Source: a virus
DNA length: 35,796 nucleotides
IMG/VR virus record: IMGVR_UViG_3300013120_000220
Coordinates: 1-35,796 of that record
Reading direction: 5' to 3' (one strand)
Below, one piece after another: positions 16,035-23,031 of this stretch. A program made the translations under genes and the position numbers. Under the pieces are notes generated by a model. That model had not been told where the DNA came from, did not search any database, and saw nothing but the letters and a program-made list of their open reading frames with translations. Position 1 is the stretch's first letter. Every line of letters starts with the position of its first letter.

Positions 16035-16871
16035 ATGGCTCATTTTATAAAATTAGATGTGAATATTATGAACGATACTAAAATAAAAATTATTCGTAAA
16101 ATGCCAGAGGGTGCAAAAATATTTGAATTATGGCTTGGAATTTTATGTCTAGGAATGAAATCTGGGAAACTAGGGGTTTTAGAAATTGGAGATGGAATAT
16201 ATTTTAATGATGAAATGTTATCTGCTGAACTAGACATTGATTTGCAAGTTGTAAGAATGGGGTTAAATATTTTTACAAAATTAAAGATGATAGAAGTATT
16301 AGATAATAACAGTATTTATATAACAAATTTCGAAAAACATCAGAATACTGAAAAGATAACACTAGCAAGAGAACAAACAAGAAAAAGAGTACAAAAACAT
16401 AGAGAAAAGAAGCTTTTACAGCTTAGTAACAGTGATGTAACGCGTTACAAGCAAGTTACGAACGAAAATGTAACGCCGACAGAAATAGAATTAGAATTAG
16501 AATTAGAACAAGAGAAAGAAAAAGATATATATATTACCATTTTTTCAAGATGGAATGAGTGTAAAATAATTGTTCATAAAAAATTATCAAATAATATGAA
16601 AAAATATATTGATAAGTTAATAAAAGATTTTGAATTGGAAGAAATTACAAAAGGAATAGAAAATTATTCTGATATATATAAAAGTGAAAAAACATGGTTC
16701 AATCATAAATGGACGCTTGAAGAGTTTTTAAGTAGAGAAAAAGGAATAAGAGTTTTTATATACAAGTCTATAAATGATTATTTAGTAAAAGATAATTTTA
16801 AACAACCTAAAAAATCAAGATTCTCTTATGAGAACGAACAACCACAACAGCAAGAAATAACAATAGGGTGA
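16035..16871 (+). CDS. Phage replisome organizer (N-terminal Phage_rep_org_N type)
   Basis: 278 residues. The N-terminal domain (about 1-115) matches the replisome-organizer fold: FIKLDVNIMNDTKIKIIRKM, then LWLGILCLGMKSGKLG, then a winged-helix pattern ending IYITNFEKHQN. A basic linker (RKRVQKHREKK) and a Glu/Leu repeat (ELELELEQEKEK) follow, then a C-terminal domain. Such proteins bind the origin, which often lies within the gene, and recruit the helicase loader, which is encoded at 17132. First gene after leader RNA 1. Confidence 0.75.
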   Translation: MAHFIKLDVNIMNDTKIKIIRKMPEGAKIFELWLGILCLGMKSGKLGVLEIGDGIYFNDEMLSAELDIDLQVVRMGLNIFTKLKMIEVLDNNSIYITNFEKHQNTEKITLAREQTRKRVQKHREKKLLQLSNSDVTRYKQVTNENVTPTEIELELELEQEKEKDIYITIFSRWNECKIIVHKKLSNNMKKYIDKLIKDFELEEITKGIENYSDIYKSEKTWFNHKWTLEEFLSREKGIRVFIYKSINDYLVKDNFKQPKKSRFSYENEQPQQQEITIG

Positions 16872-16875
16872 TATT

Positions 16876-17127
16876 ATGAGAGAGATAAAAGCTTATATGT
16901 GTGAATATTGTGAGAAAATATTGAAAACTAGATCAGGGATAAAAAAACATGAAGACAAATGTTTTGCAAACCCTAGAGAGAAAGCTTGTAGAACTTGTGA
17001 AAATTTTTATTCTGATGATTGGAATGAAACTCATTGTGATGTATATTTAAAATCATTTAGTAAAAAAGAAATAAAATATAAAAAAAATTGTCAAAATCAT
17101 AGAAGATCAAAAATTAAAAGGTGGTAA
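16876..17127 (+). CDS. Zinc-finger protein, 83 aa
   Basis: A C2H2-like finger near the N-terminus (CEYCEKILKTRSGIKKHEDKC) is followed by a second Cys/His cluster (CRTCENFY, then THCDVY and NCQNH). Basic C-terminus. Lies four bases after the replisome organizer and before the helicase loader, so a DNA-binding helper in replication is plausible. Confidence 0.6.
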   Translation: MREIKAYMCEYCEKILKTRSGIKKHEDKCFANPREKACRTCENFYSDDWNETHCDVYLKSFSKKEIKYKKNCQNHRRSKIKRW

Positions 17128-17131
17128 TATC

Positions 17132-17872
17132 ATGAAAATAAACGAAATACTGGATAATATAAAAGTAGATAAAAATTGTAGATTCTGCAAAAAAGAGCTA
17201 CAATTGATCAATAATAGATATTTGTGTGATTGCGAAGGATTTAAGCAAGAAACTATTCAGAGAATGCAATCACAAAGACAAGAGCAAGAAACACGCGAGA
17301 AACGCGAGGAAACAAGCAAAAAAGCAAGATTATTAAAAATGTTAGACATCCCTAAGCGTTTTGAAAGTGCAAACCTTAATGATTGGAATATGAAAGAAGG
17401 AAATAAAATTAAAATTCATACCAATAATATTAAAGAAAATATAAAAGAAGGTAACGGGCTTGTTTTATATGGCACTACAGGAACGGGGAAGACGAGATTA
17501 TCTTTTGCAATAGCTAGATATATAATAGAAAATGCTAATATTGAGACAATAAGCAGAATAAAACTTCATAACTTAATTGCTGATATAATTGACGAGGAGA
17601 ACGGGAAAAGCAATTTTAAAAGAATTGTTAAAATAGATGTGTTGTTAATTGATGAACTAGGAGCGAAAGAAGAGTTGACGGACTGGGAAAGGTTGCAACT
17701 ATATACAATCATTGACGAGAGATCGGAAAATCTACTTTATACAATCATAACGACAAACATAAAACAAGACGAATTAAAAAGTTATGTAGGTGCTAGGATA
17801 TACGACAGATTGCAAGAGAATAGCGAGTTTATTGAGTTTAAAGGTAATTCAAGAAGGATTAAAAATAATTGA
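17132..17872 (+). CDS. DnaC-type helicase loader ATPase
   Basis: 246 residues. N-terminal zinc ribbon (CRFC at 16-19, CDC at 32-34), a Gln/Glu/Arg linker, then an AAA+ domain with Walker A GTTGTGKT at 114-121 and Walker B VLLIDELG at about 170-177, a sensor-1-like TIITTN and an arginine-rich end (GARIYDRLQEN). It loads the host replicative helicase onto the phage origin together with the replisome organizer. Confidence 0.85.
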   Translation: MKINEILDNIKVDKNCRFCKKELQLINNRYLCDCEGFKQETIQRMQSQRQEQETREKREETSKKARLLKMLDIPKRFESANLNDWNMKEGNKIKIHTNNIKENIKEGNGLVLYGTTGTGKTRLSFAIARYIIENANIETISRIKLHNLIADIIDEENGKSNFKRIVKIDVLLIDELGAKEELTDWERLQLYTIIDERSENLLYTIITTNIKQDELKSYVGARIYDRLQENSEFIEFKGNSRRIKNN

Positions 17873-17900
17873 TAATGAATATAGAATAGGAGTGTAAAAG

Positions 17901-18242
17901 ATGACAGATAATCAAAAGTTAGAACTTGTAAAAGAGTGTATTAAAAATGAAGCATTTAAAAAAGGGCATAATCAATCAATATTTATAGATTTCATTAAAC
18001 ATTTAACCGATATTAAATTATTGAGTCCTTTAATACTTGAAAATTATCGTAAAACAAGAGGCTCAAAATTTAAAGGTTTTTTTGTAGAATTTAAAAGCGA
18101 TATATTAAAATCATTAGATTTATTTGAAAATATGGTAAAAAGAAATGAAAAAGATATACTAGAAAATTATATTGAAACTTTAGAAATAACAATTATTGAG
18201 CAAAAGAATAAATTAAAACAACTTAACAATATAGGAGTGTAA
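17901..18242 (+). CDS. Hypothetical protein, 113 aa
   Basis: Starts after the conserved AGGAGTGTAAAAG leader. Helical and charged, with a C-terminal coiled coil (TLEITIIEQKNKLKQLNN). No family recognised. Part of the replication operon. Confidence 0.45.
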   Translation: MTDNQKLELVKECIKNEAFKKGHNQSIFIDFIKHLTDIKLLSPLILENYRKTRGSKFKGFFVEFKSDILKSLDLFENMVKRNEKDILENYIETLEITIIEQKNKLKQLNNIGV

Positions 18243-18245
18243 AAG

Positions 18246-18506
18246 ATGAGTATAGAATATAATGGGTGGGTAATAGATTGGGTTATACAATGGAGAAGGG
18301 AAGAGAAGCATTTGGGAGAAATTGTAATAATAGAAGCAAAAAAACAGCTAAAATTAAAAGATTATGAAAATTATTTAATAGATTGTGAAAATTTATGTAA
18401 TCAATTAAAACATAAAGAGTGTAAAAATGGAAGAGATATAAAATATTTTATCGATGTAATGATGAAAAAAATAAATTATGTAGAAAATTTTAAAACAAAA
18501 GAATAG
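18246..18506 (+). CDS. Hypothetical protein, 86 aa
   Basis: Starts after a second copy of the AGGAGTGTAAAAG leader. N-terminal Trp-rich segment (YNGWVIDWVIQWRREEKH), then a coiled-coil-like body. No family recognised. Confidence 0.45.
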   Translation: MSIEYNGWVIDWVIQWRREEKHLGEIVIIEAKKQLKLKDYENYLIDCENLCNQLKHKECKNGRDIKYFIDVMMKKINYVENFKTKE

Positions 18507-18517
18507 GAGTGTAAAAG

Positions 18518-18736
18518 ATGATAGCGTTAAGCACTTGGTATGAAAAAAGATGTGTCTTATGTGGTAAATTGATAGAAGATCCATATAAAACAAATGCGAA
18601 TACTAGCATAAGACCAGTTTGTCGATGTAATGACAAAGAGTTTAAAGAAAATAAAAATAATAAAAAAACAAAAAAAGAACATCCTAAATATAATGCTTTA
18701 GGGAAAAGAAAAAAGACAAAATTTAACTGGAAATAA
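18518..18736 (+). CDS. Small zinc-binding basic protein, 72 aa
   Basis: Third gene with the AGGAGTGTAAAAG leader. CVLC and a downstream VCRC pair make a probable zinc knuckle; the C-terminal half is almost all Lys/Asn/Glu. Possibly nucleic-acid binding. Confidence 0.5.
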   Translation: MIALSTWYEKRCVLCGKLIEDPYKTNANTSIRPVCRCNDKEFKENKNNKKTKKEHPKYNALGKRKKTKFNWK

Positions 18737-18754
18737 GCTACAGGAGTGTAAAAG

Positions 18755-19135
18755 ATGAGAAATATAAAATTTAGAATTTGGTGTGCAAATAAAAAAGAAT
18801 GGGAAAAGAATAATTGTGTCATCAGTTTAAGCGGTAGTCTATTTGATATGGATAATAGAATAATAATGAGACGAGAAACTCATATATTAGAATTTTCAAC
18901 AGGATTACACGATAAGAACGGTAAAGAGATTTTTGAAGGGGATATTGTAGAAATTATTCATCCTTGTTGGTATTCAAAGTGTAAAACAGAATTTAAAAAT
19001 GGAGGCTTTATTTTTACAGAATTAAATAACCCTGTTGAAAATTCAGCAGTTACAACTTACTCATTTATGCGTAATAAATGGAAAATAGAAGTAATAGGAA
19101 ATATTCACGATAACCCTGAATTATTAGAGGATTAA
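18755..19135 (+). CDS. YopX family protein, copy 1
   Basis: 126 residues with the YopX pattern: IKFRIWCANKKEW at the N-terminus, FSTGLHDKNGKEIFEGDIV in the middle and EVIGNIHDNPELL at the end. YopX proteins are common phage proteins of unknown role. Fourth gene with the AGGAGTGTAAAAG leader. A second YopX copy lies at 22000. Confidence 0.8.
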   Translation: MRNIKFRIWCANKKEWEKNNCVISLSGSLFDMDNRIIMRRETHILEFSTGLHDKNGKEIFEGDIVEIIHPCWYSKCKTEFKNGGFIFTELNNPVENSAVTTYSFMRNKWKIEVIGNIHDNPELLED

Positions 19136-19157
19136 ATCATGGATATAAAAGAAATGT

Positions 19158-19268
19158 ATGTATTATATTAACGGAGAAAAGAAAGTCGGATTTTGTGGGA
19201 ATAGTGAAGGAAGTCATTTCATTTGTAATTATAGTTTGAAGATGTTAATTGGTAAAAGTTTTAAATAA
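19158..19268 (+). CDS. Small ORF, 36 aa
   Basis: ATG 19158 to TAA 19266-19268; begins MYYINGEKKVGF. An overlapping out-of-frame ATG at 19139 yields only ten residues. Weak ribosome site, no known family. The codon pattern looks coding, but it could be a decayed gene. Confidence 0.3.
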   Translation: MYYINGEKKVGFCGNSEGSHFICNYSLKMLIGKSFK

Positions 19269-19284
19269 AAGAGGAGCTTAAAGA

Positions 19285-20013
19285 ATGGATTATATAGTAT
19301 TTCACAAATTAGTAAGAATTAAAAATATACCAAAAAGCAGATTACAAGAGTTTTTGGATGATTACAAAGTCAGGAGAAGGAAAACACAAGCAAACAAATG
19401 CAACGGGAAAGAGTACTGTTTAAAAGATGTTGATAAGATGATTGAAAAGGAAGCCGAAAAAGAAAACAAAATAAAAGAAAATCATGTTGATATTGCAACA
19501 TTGCCATATCATAGATCGAACATGGTAACAAGGTTAAAAGAGAAGAATATTAAACTAATAAAATACAAACCGCTAAAAGGTAGGCATAAATATTATATTA
19601 AAAATAGTGATCTGGAAAAGTATTTAAAAGAAAAACAAATACTTACAAAACAAAAAGATTACAACATGAGTATAGATAAGGACATTATAAAAGATATTAT
19701 GTATTTTCTGAAAGAAAAACACAAAAGAAAAATTACAAGGATAGATAATTCATTCAGAATAGAAGATAAAAACATTGAAATGATTTACTTCCCAAATGAT
19801 GATATATTTCACTATAGAGAAAAAGGAACTCTTCACACTCTTTTCAATTGTAAGGAAGAGTTTAAAAAAATGATTGAAGCAATAAAAAAAGACAATATTA
19901 AAAAAGAAAAAAAACTTGAAAAAGAAAAAATAGAACGAGCAAAGCGCACAAGTACAATTTTATATGGTTCGACAAAATATTATAAAAAAATTTTAGAAAA
20001 TAACAGGGGTTAA
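19285..20013 (+). CDS. Hypothetical basic protein, 242 aa
   Basis: RBS agaggagctt. Very Lys-rich; the first 110 residues include helices with RRRKTQANKCNGKEY, and the centre has HRSNMVTRLKEKNIKLIKY, which reads like a degenerate helix-turn-helix followed by YYIKNSDLEKYLKEK. The last third is a Lys/Glu coiled coil. DNA binding is likely but no family is recognised. Confidence 0.45.
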   Translation: MDYIVFHKLVRIKNIPKSRLQEFLDDYKVRRRKTQANKCNGKEYCLKDVDKMIEKEAEKENKIKENHVDIATLPYHRSNMVTRLKEKNIKLIKYKPLKGRHKYYIKNSDLEKYLKEKQILTKQKDYNMSIDKDIIKDIMYFLKEKHKRKITRIDNSFRIEDKNIEMIYFPNDDIFHYREKGTLHTLFNCKEEFKKMIEAIKKDNIKKEKKLEKEKIERAKRTSTILYGSTKYYKKILENNRG

Positions 20014-20014
20014 A

Positions 20015-20176
20015 ATGATATTGAGAAGGTTAGGAAATAAAAAAAAGATAGCTCATAAAATACAGGCGCACTTTCCAGAGCATAAAATTTATATTGAGCC
20101 TTTTTTCGGTGCTGGTGGGATGTTCTTTAATAAACCAAAAGCAAAATATAATATTGTCAATAATTTTAGTTTATAA
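20015..20176 (+). pseudogene. Truncated Dam-type N6-adenine methyltransferase
   Basis: 53 codons that encode the start of a D12-class adenine methyltransferase: MILRRLGNKKKIAHKI, then the SAM-binding motif EPFFGAGGMFF and KYNIVN, where intact enzymes continue '..ND.n'. The frame ends six codons later, and all further domains, including the DPPY catalytic motif, are absent. The RBS (aacaggggtt) is intact. The promoter of leader RNA 2 begins 46 bases after the stop, so the missing part was probably replaced by that module. Confidence 0.75.
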
Positions 20177-20221
20177 TTATCAATTACAAGATACATTATT
20201 CTAAAATAAACAAAAAAACTC

Positions 20222-20250
20222 TTGACAAAGTTAAATAATAGTAGTATTAT
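20222..20250 (+). promoter_or_regulatory. Sigma70-type promoter of leader RNA 2
   Basis: TTGACA at 20222-20227, 17-base spacer, TATTAT at 20245-20250. Start of transcription expected near 20257. Confidence 0.85.
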
Positions 20251-20256
20251 GAGTTA

Positions 20257-20367
20257 TAAACATAATCATTTAATCGCTAATGAATGATAAATAAAAGAAA
20301 ATGCTTATTATAACCCCTGTTTAGCGACAATACTTCAATGTGTAGGGGGGTTGTGATAAGCTTTTTT
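20257..20367 (+). ncRNA. Kissing-loop leader RNA 2 (upstream of DUF6948 gene)
   Basis: 5' hairpin stem 20265-20272 / 20281-20288 (8 bp, one T.G) with TCGCTAA (20274-20280) in the loop. 3' hairpin stem 20303-20317 / 20347-20361 (15 bp, two G.U) with the complement TTAGCGA (20321-20327) near the start of its 29-base loop, followed by a weak nested hairpin (20328-20333 / 20340-20345). Six T follow (20362-20367). RBS aaggag and ATG 20382 come directly after. Confidence 0.75.
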
Positions 20368-20381
20368 ATTAAGGAGAAAAT

Positions 20382-20759
20382 ATGAAACCTGAAACAATTA
20401 TGATTGATGATGTAAAATATGTAAGAGAAGATAGTATAAAAGAAAATGCTATAGAAATTGATGGTTTAAAAGCTGTTTTAATTAGATCATATTCAAGTGG
20501 CGTGCATTATGGGTATTTAAAAGAAGAAAAAGACTTACTTGCTGGGTTGTCTGTAACTTTGGTAAATAGTAGAAGAGTATGGAATTGGTATGGAGCAGCT
20601 TCTTTGTCACAATTAGCTATAGATGGGGTTAAAGATAAGGAAAATAGCAAAATAGCAATGATACTCCCAGAAATACAAATACAGCAAGTAATTGAAATTA
20701 TTCCATTGTCAAAGAATGCATTAGAAAATCTTAATGAGGTTCCAATATGGAAACAATAA
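20382..20759 (+). CDS. DUF6948-like protein
   Basis: 125 residues. The central block AVLIRSYSSGVHYGYL followed by TLVNSRRVWNWYGAASLSQL is the signature I associate with DUF6948, a phage and bacterial family of unknown function. C-terminal VPIWKQ is also typical. It is the first gene after leader RNA 2. Its last codons overlap the start of the repeat-protein gene. Confidence 0.65.
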   Translation: MKPETIMIDDVKYVREDSIKENAIEIDGLKAVLIRSYSSGVHYGYLKEEKDLLAGLSVTLVNSRRVWNWYGAASLSQLAIDGVKDKENSKIAMILPEIQIQQVIEIIPLSKNALENLNEVPIWKQ

Positions 20760-20902
20760 AAAATTATGATGGATCTGGATATGGAGATGGATCTGGATAT
20801 GGATCTGGATCTGGATCTGGATATGGATCTGGATCTGGATCTGGATATGGATATGGATATGGATATGGATATGGATATCCATATGGAGAAGGAGAAGGAT
20901 AA
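20747..20902 (+). CDS. Gly/Ser/Tyr hexanucleotide-repeat protein, 51 aa
   Basis: ATG 20747 with a GAGG site seven bases upstream, overlapping the end of the DUF6948 gene. After METIKNYDGSGYGDGSG the protein is only GS and GY dipeptides (GYGSGSGSGYG), ending PYGEGEG. At DNA level it is a run of GGATCT/GGATAT hexamers (about 20773-20880), prone to slippage. The other open frames over this run (Met-Asp-Leu repeats) are shadows. The flexible Gly-rich chain has no predicted fold; role unknown. Confidence 0.65.
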   Translation: METIKNYDGSGYGDGSGYGSGSGSGYGSGSGSGYGYGYGYGYGYPYGEGEG

Positions 20903-20943
20903 TATCAATTATAGTAATAGAAATAAAAGAGAGGCCATTCCAA

Positions 20944-21240
20944 ATGAAAATATCAAATAGTAATATATTATGTTTAGAGGGCGAAATAAAACGATTAAAT
21001 CAAAGTTTAGAGCTGAGAGTAATAGGAACATCCAACGGCTATAAAATCAAAGTTAATGAAGCTTATAAAAAAGATTTTGATAGTGATTTAATGTGTTTAA
21101 ATCATTGCTACAGATATTTAAAAGGGATTTTATCAAGTTTGGCAATGATAGAAAATAAAATAAGAGATAATAAAATGTATAACACACTTGAAAAGCTAAA
21201 TGAGAAAGGCGATCATATATATCAACAGTATGGAATATAA
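20944..21240 (+). CDS. Hypothetical protein, 98 aa
   Basis: RBS gagaggcc. N-terminal 'EGEIKRLNQSLELRVIG' and a helical C-terminus with CLNHCYRYLKGIL. The stop codon TAA lies inside the first arm of the palindromic element that follows (21238), as is common for integron cassette genes. No family recognised. Confidence 0.45.
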   Translation: MKISNSNILCLEGEIKRLNQSLELRVIGTSNGYKIKVNEAYKKDFDSDLMCLNHCYRYLKGILSSLAMIENKIRDNKMYNTLEKLNEKGDHIYQQYGI

Positions 21241-21308
21241 CGGCAGACTTAGCACTGGATGCGAGGAACGAGTAAACAGGACTAAAGTGTTATAAACTGC
21301 GGTCTAAC
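21238..21308. repeat. attC-like imperfect palindrome 1
   Basis: Outer arms ac(g)gcag (21240-21246) / ctgc(g)gt (21297-21303), inner arms tagcac (21250-21255) / gtgtta (21287-21292), with GAGGAACGA (21263-21271) in the central part. Two stems separated by spacers with extra-helical bases resemble an integron attC site. The right end reads GTCTAAC, not the expected GTTRRRY, so the match is imperfect. Confidence 0.4.
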
Positions 21309-21326
21309 TTAAAAATGGAGGAATAG

Positions 21327-21899
21327 ATGATTAAAATAGATGTGCCTGATGCAGAATATGGTAATGTAAAAATTGATAGCTTCACTATTGGAGATAAAGA
21401 GTATAATAGGCAATTAGGGGGTTTTTATAGATCTGGTAGAATTGTTCCAAAAGGAAAGTATAAAAGACTTTATATAAATGGTGAAGTTATGATGAGTAAC
21501 ACTCCTGATGAAATTAGAGATTTTTCAAGTTTCGTTTCTAAAGCTAATGGCGATATTTTAGTAAATGGATTGGGGTTAGGTGTTTTAGTACAGGCTTTAT
21601 TAAATAAAGAAGATGTTGAAAGTATTACCGTGATTGAAATAAATGAGGATGTAATAAAACTTGTAGCTCCTACATACGAAAAAGACAAAAGATTTAAAGT
21701 TATAAATGCAGATGCTTTTGAATATAAGCCAGAAAAGGGAGTTAAGTTTGATTATGTTTGGCACGACATCTGGTTTACAATTTGCAGTGATAACCTACCA
21801 GAAATGAAAAAATTGCATAGAAAATACGGAAGAAGAGCAAAGTATCAAGAATCTTGGTGTAGATATGAATGTGAGAGACAGGCAAAACGTGATTGGTAG
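21327..21899 (+). CDS. Class I SAM-dependent methyltransferase-like protein
   Basis: 190 residues. Motif I ILVNGLGLGVLVQAL at about 77-91, motif II VIEINEDVIKLV at about 102-113, then VINADAFEY and FDYVWHDIWFTIC, as in spermidine-synthase-like small phage methyltransferases. The end has NLPEMKKLHRKYGRR and Cys-containing RYECE. Substrate unknown. It lies between two attC-like palindromes. Clean RBS (atggagg). Confidence 0.65.
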   Translation: MIKIDVPDAEYGNVKIDSFTIGDKEYNRQLGGFYRSGRIVPKGKYKRLYINGEVMMSNTPDEIRDFSSFVSKANGDILVNGLGLGVLVQALLNKEDVESITVIEINEDVIKLVAPTYEKDKRFKVINADAFEYKPEKGVKFDYVWHDIWFTICSDNLPEMKKLHRKYGRRAKYQESWCRYECERQAKRDW

Positions 21900-21904
21900 T
21901 TGTT

Positions 21905-21976
21905 TATAACGAAAAATTGTATTAAGCATACTGAGGAACGAAGTTGATTGAAACAAAATGTTATGCTTCGTTTATA
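21905..21976. repeat. attC-like imperfect palindrome 2
   Basis: Outer arms tataacgaa (21905-21913) / ttcgtttata (21967-21976) pair over 9 bp with one bulged T. Inner arms agcat (21925-21929) / atgtt (21958-21962). GAGGAACGA is repeated exactly at 21933-21941. Architecture is the same as palindrome 1, six bases downstream of the methyltransferase stop, and here the outer arms keep AAC and GTT as in attC sites. Confidence 0.45.
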
Positions 21977-21999
21977 TCTAAAAAGAAAAAGGATTTAAA

Positions 22000-22389
22000 A
22001 TGAGAAGAATAGGATTTAGAATATGGGATAAAAATAGTAGAAAATTTAATTATAATCCAGATTTAATATTTAACTCTAGGTGTGATATAAATCAGCAACT
22101 AGAAGAATTAAATGATAGATATGGACTAGAACAATACACTGGATTAAAAGATTGTAATGATAAAGAGATTTATGAAGGAGATATTGTAAAAATTCCTGAT
22201 GATTGGGAAGAGTTCGGAATGATGTCAGGAGCTAATAGAGAAATTTATTTTAAACTCGGTGGGTTTAGACTAAAACCGACAAACAGCAATAGTGCTCAAA
22301 ATGGATATTGGCTAGATGAAACATCTAAGCATTTTGAAATAATCGGTAATATTCACGAAAATCCAGAGCTTCTGCAAAATGAAGCATAA
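22000..22389 (+). CDS. YopX family protein, copy 2
   Basis: 129 residues: RIGFRIWDKNSRKFNYN at the N-terminus, EQYTGLKDCNDKEIYEGDIV in the middle, FEIIGNIHENPELL near the end. It shares these three blocks with copy 1 at 18755 but is otherwise diverged. RBS aaaaaggatt. Its TAA stop lies inside the arm of the next palindrome. Confidence 0.8.
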   Translation: MRRIGFRIWDKNSRKFNYNPDLIFNSRCDINQQLEELNDRYGLEQYTGLKDCNDKEIYEGDIVKIPDDWEEFGMMSGANREIYFKLGGFRLKPTNSNSAQNGYWLDETSKHFEIIGNIHENPELLQNEA

Positions 22390-22436
22390 CAAAATTATAA
22401 CAAGCCGTTTTAATGGCTTTTAATAAAGTGTTAAGA
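22384..22436. repeat. attC-like imperfect palindrome 3
   Basis: R''-like GCATAAC (22384-22390) and R'-like GTTAAGA (22430-22436) flank an inner imperfect stem (22395-22406 / 22415-22426, 10 of 12 bases paired) with an eight-base loop. TAACA / TGTTA form the outer stem. It lacks GAGGAACGA but shares AAAGTGTTA with palindrome 1. The stop codon of the YopX gene is in the left arm. The inner hairpin could also act as a weak terminator. Confidence 0.35.
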
Positions 22437-22443
22437 GGAAAAT

Positions 22444-22620
22444 GTGGCAATAGATTATATAAAATTTAAGAAAATGTTTGATCCCGAACCGGTAAATATG
22501 TTTAGTACTATATCTAAAAATTTAAAACTAAGCAAATACAAAAATAAAAAGATAGAAAATTCAGAACATGAAGAACAAAAAGCAGTTTGTAAATATTTAG
22601 ATATAAAAAAGAGATTATAA
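22444..22620 (+). CDS. Short protein resembling the N-terminus of VRR-NUC nuclease
   Basis: GTG start with RBS aagaggaaa; 58 residues ending at the base before the next ATG. Its end, EHEEQKAVCKYLDIKK, mirrors SEEQKGLVKYLKLKN at the start of the nuclease encoded next, and then stops. It may be a truncated relic of an older VRR-NUC gene replaced by the following one. Confidence 0.45.
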   Translation: MAIDYIKFKKMFDPEPVNMFSTISKNLKLSKYKNKKIENSEHEEQKAVCKYLDIKKRL

Positions 22621-23031
22621 ATGAAAATTAAAGAACCTTTAGAGTCAGAAGAGCAAAAAGGGCTTGTAAAATATTTAAAATTAAAAAATATTAAACATTA
22701 TGCTCCAATGAATGAAAATATATTTTCTGGAATTATAAGAGCTATCATAAAAAATCAATCTTTAGCAAGTAGAATTATATGTTCAATAGAAAATAAATTA
22801 AAATCAATGGGGAAATCAAAAGGGATATGTGATATTGTAATTCCGTATCCTAGCATAAATAAACATGGGTTATATATAGAGCTTAAAAGGGTGTCAGGTG
22901 GCACAGTTTCAAAAGAACAGAAAGAATGGATAGAATTTTTAAAAGATCAAAATTATAAAGTTGAAGTTTGCAAAGGTTGCCAAGAGGCAATAAAAGTAAT
23001 AAATAAATATTTTGAGAGGGTTAAAAAATGA
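22621..23031 (+). CDS. VRR-NUC domain nuclease
   Basis: 136 residues. Landmarks: SEEQKGLVKYLKLKN (first catalytic Glu region), KSKGICDIVIPYPS with the conserved Asp, GLYIELKRVSGGTVSKEQ with the Glu-x-Lys pair, and YKVEVCKGCQEAIKVI. VRR-NUC is a PD-(D/E)XK-type nuclease domain often found as a stand-alone phage protein that may resolve or process DNA junctions. It overlaps the next gene by four bases (ATGA). Confidence 0.8.
   Translation: MKIKEPLESEEQKGLVKYLKLKNIKHYAPMNENIFSGIIRAIIKNQSLASRIICSIENKLKSMGKSKGICDIVIPYPSINKHGLYIELKRVSGGTVSKEQKEWIEFLKDQNYKVEVCKGCQEAIKVINKYFERVKK

Larger units (their letters stand above)
17888..18757 (+). repeat. Four identical 16-base translation-initiation repeats
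   Basis: AGGAGTGTAAAAGATG occurs at 17888-17903, 18233-18248, 18505-18520 and 18742-18757, each ending in a start codon of a different, unrelated gene. Related sites precede 13127 and 13773. Beyond ribosome binding, exact identity between non-homologous genes would allow module shuffling by homologous recombination. Confidence 0.75.

Noticed and set aside
17901-19135. Search for an integrase, CI-type repressor or tRNA genes in accessory regions
   Set aside because: No tyrosine or serine recombinase motif, no repressor pair and no cloverleaf seen, so I make no claim of a temperate lifestyle.
20766-20960. Met-Asp-Leu repeat open frame
   Set aside because: Out-of-phase reading of the GGATMT repeat; the Gly/Ser/Tyr frame has a properly spaced RBS.
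21905-21976. Hammerhead-type ribozyme (CTGAGGA, then GAAAC)
   Set aside because: The core needs CTGATGA and three correctly placed stems; the bases here do not fit.
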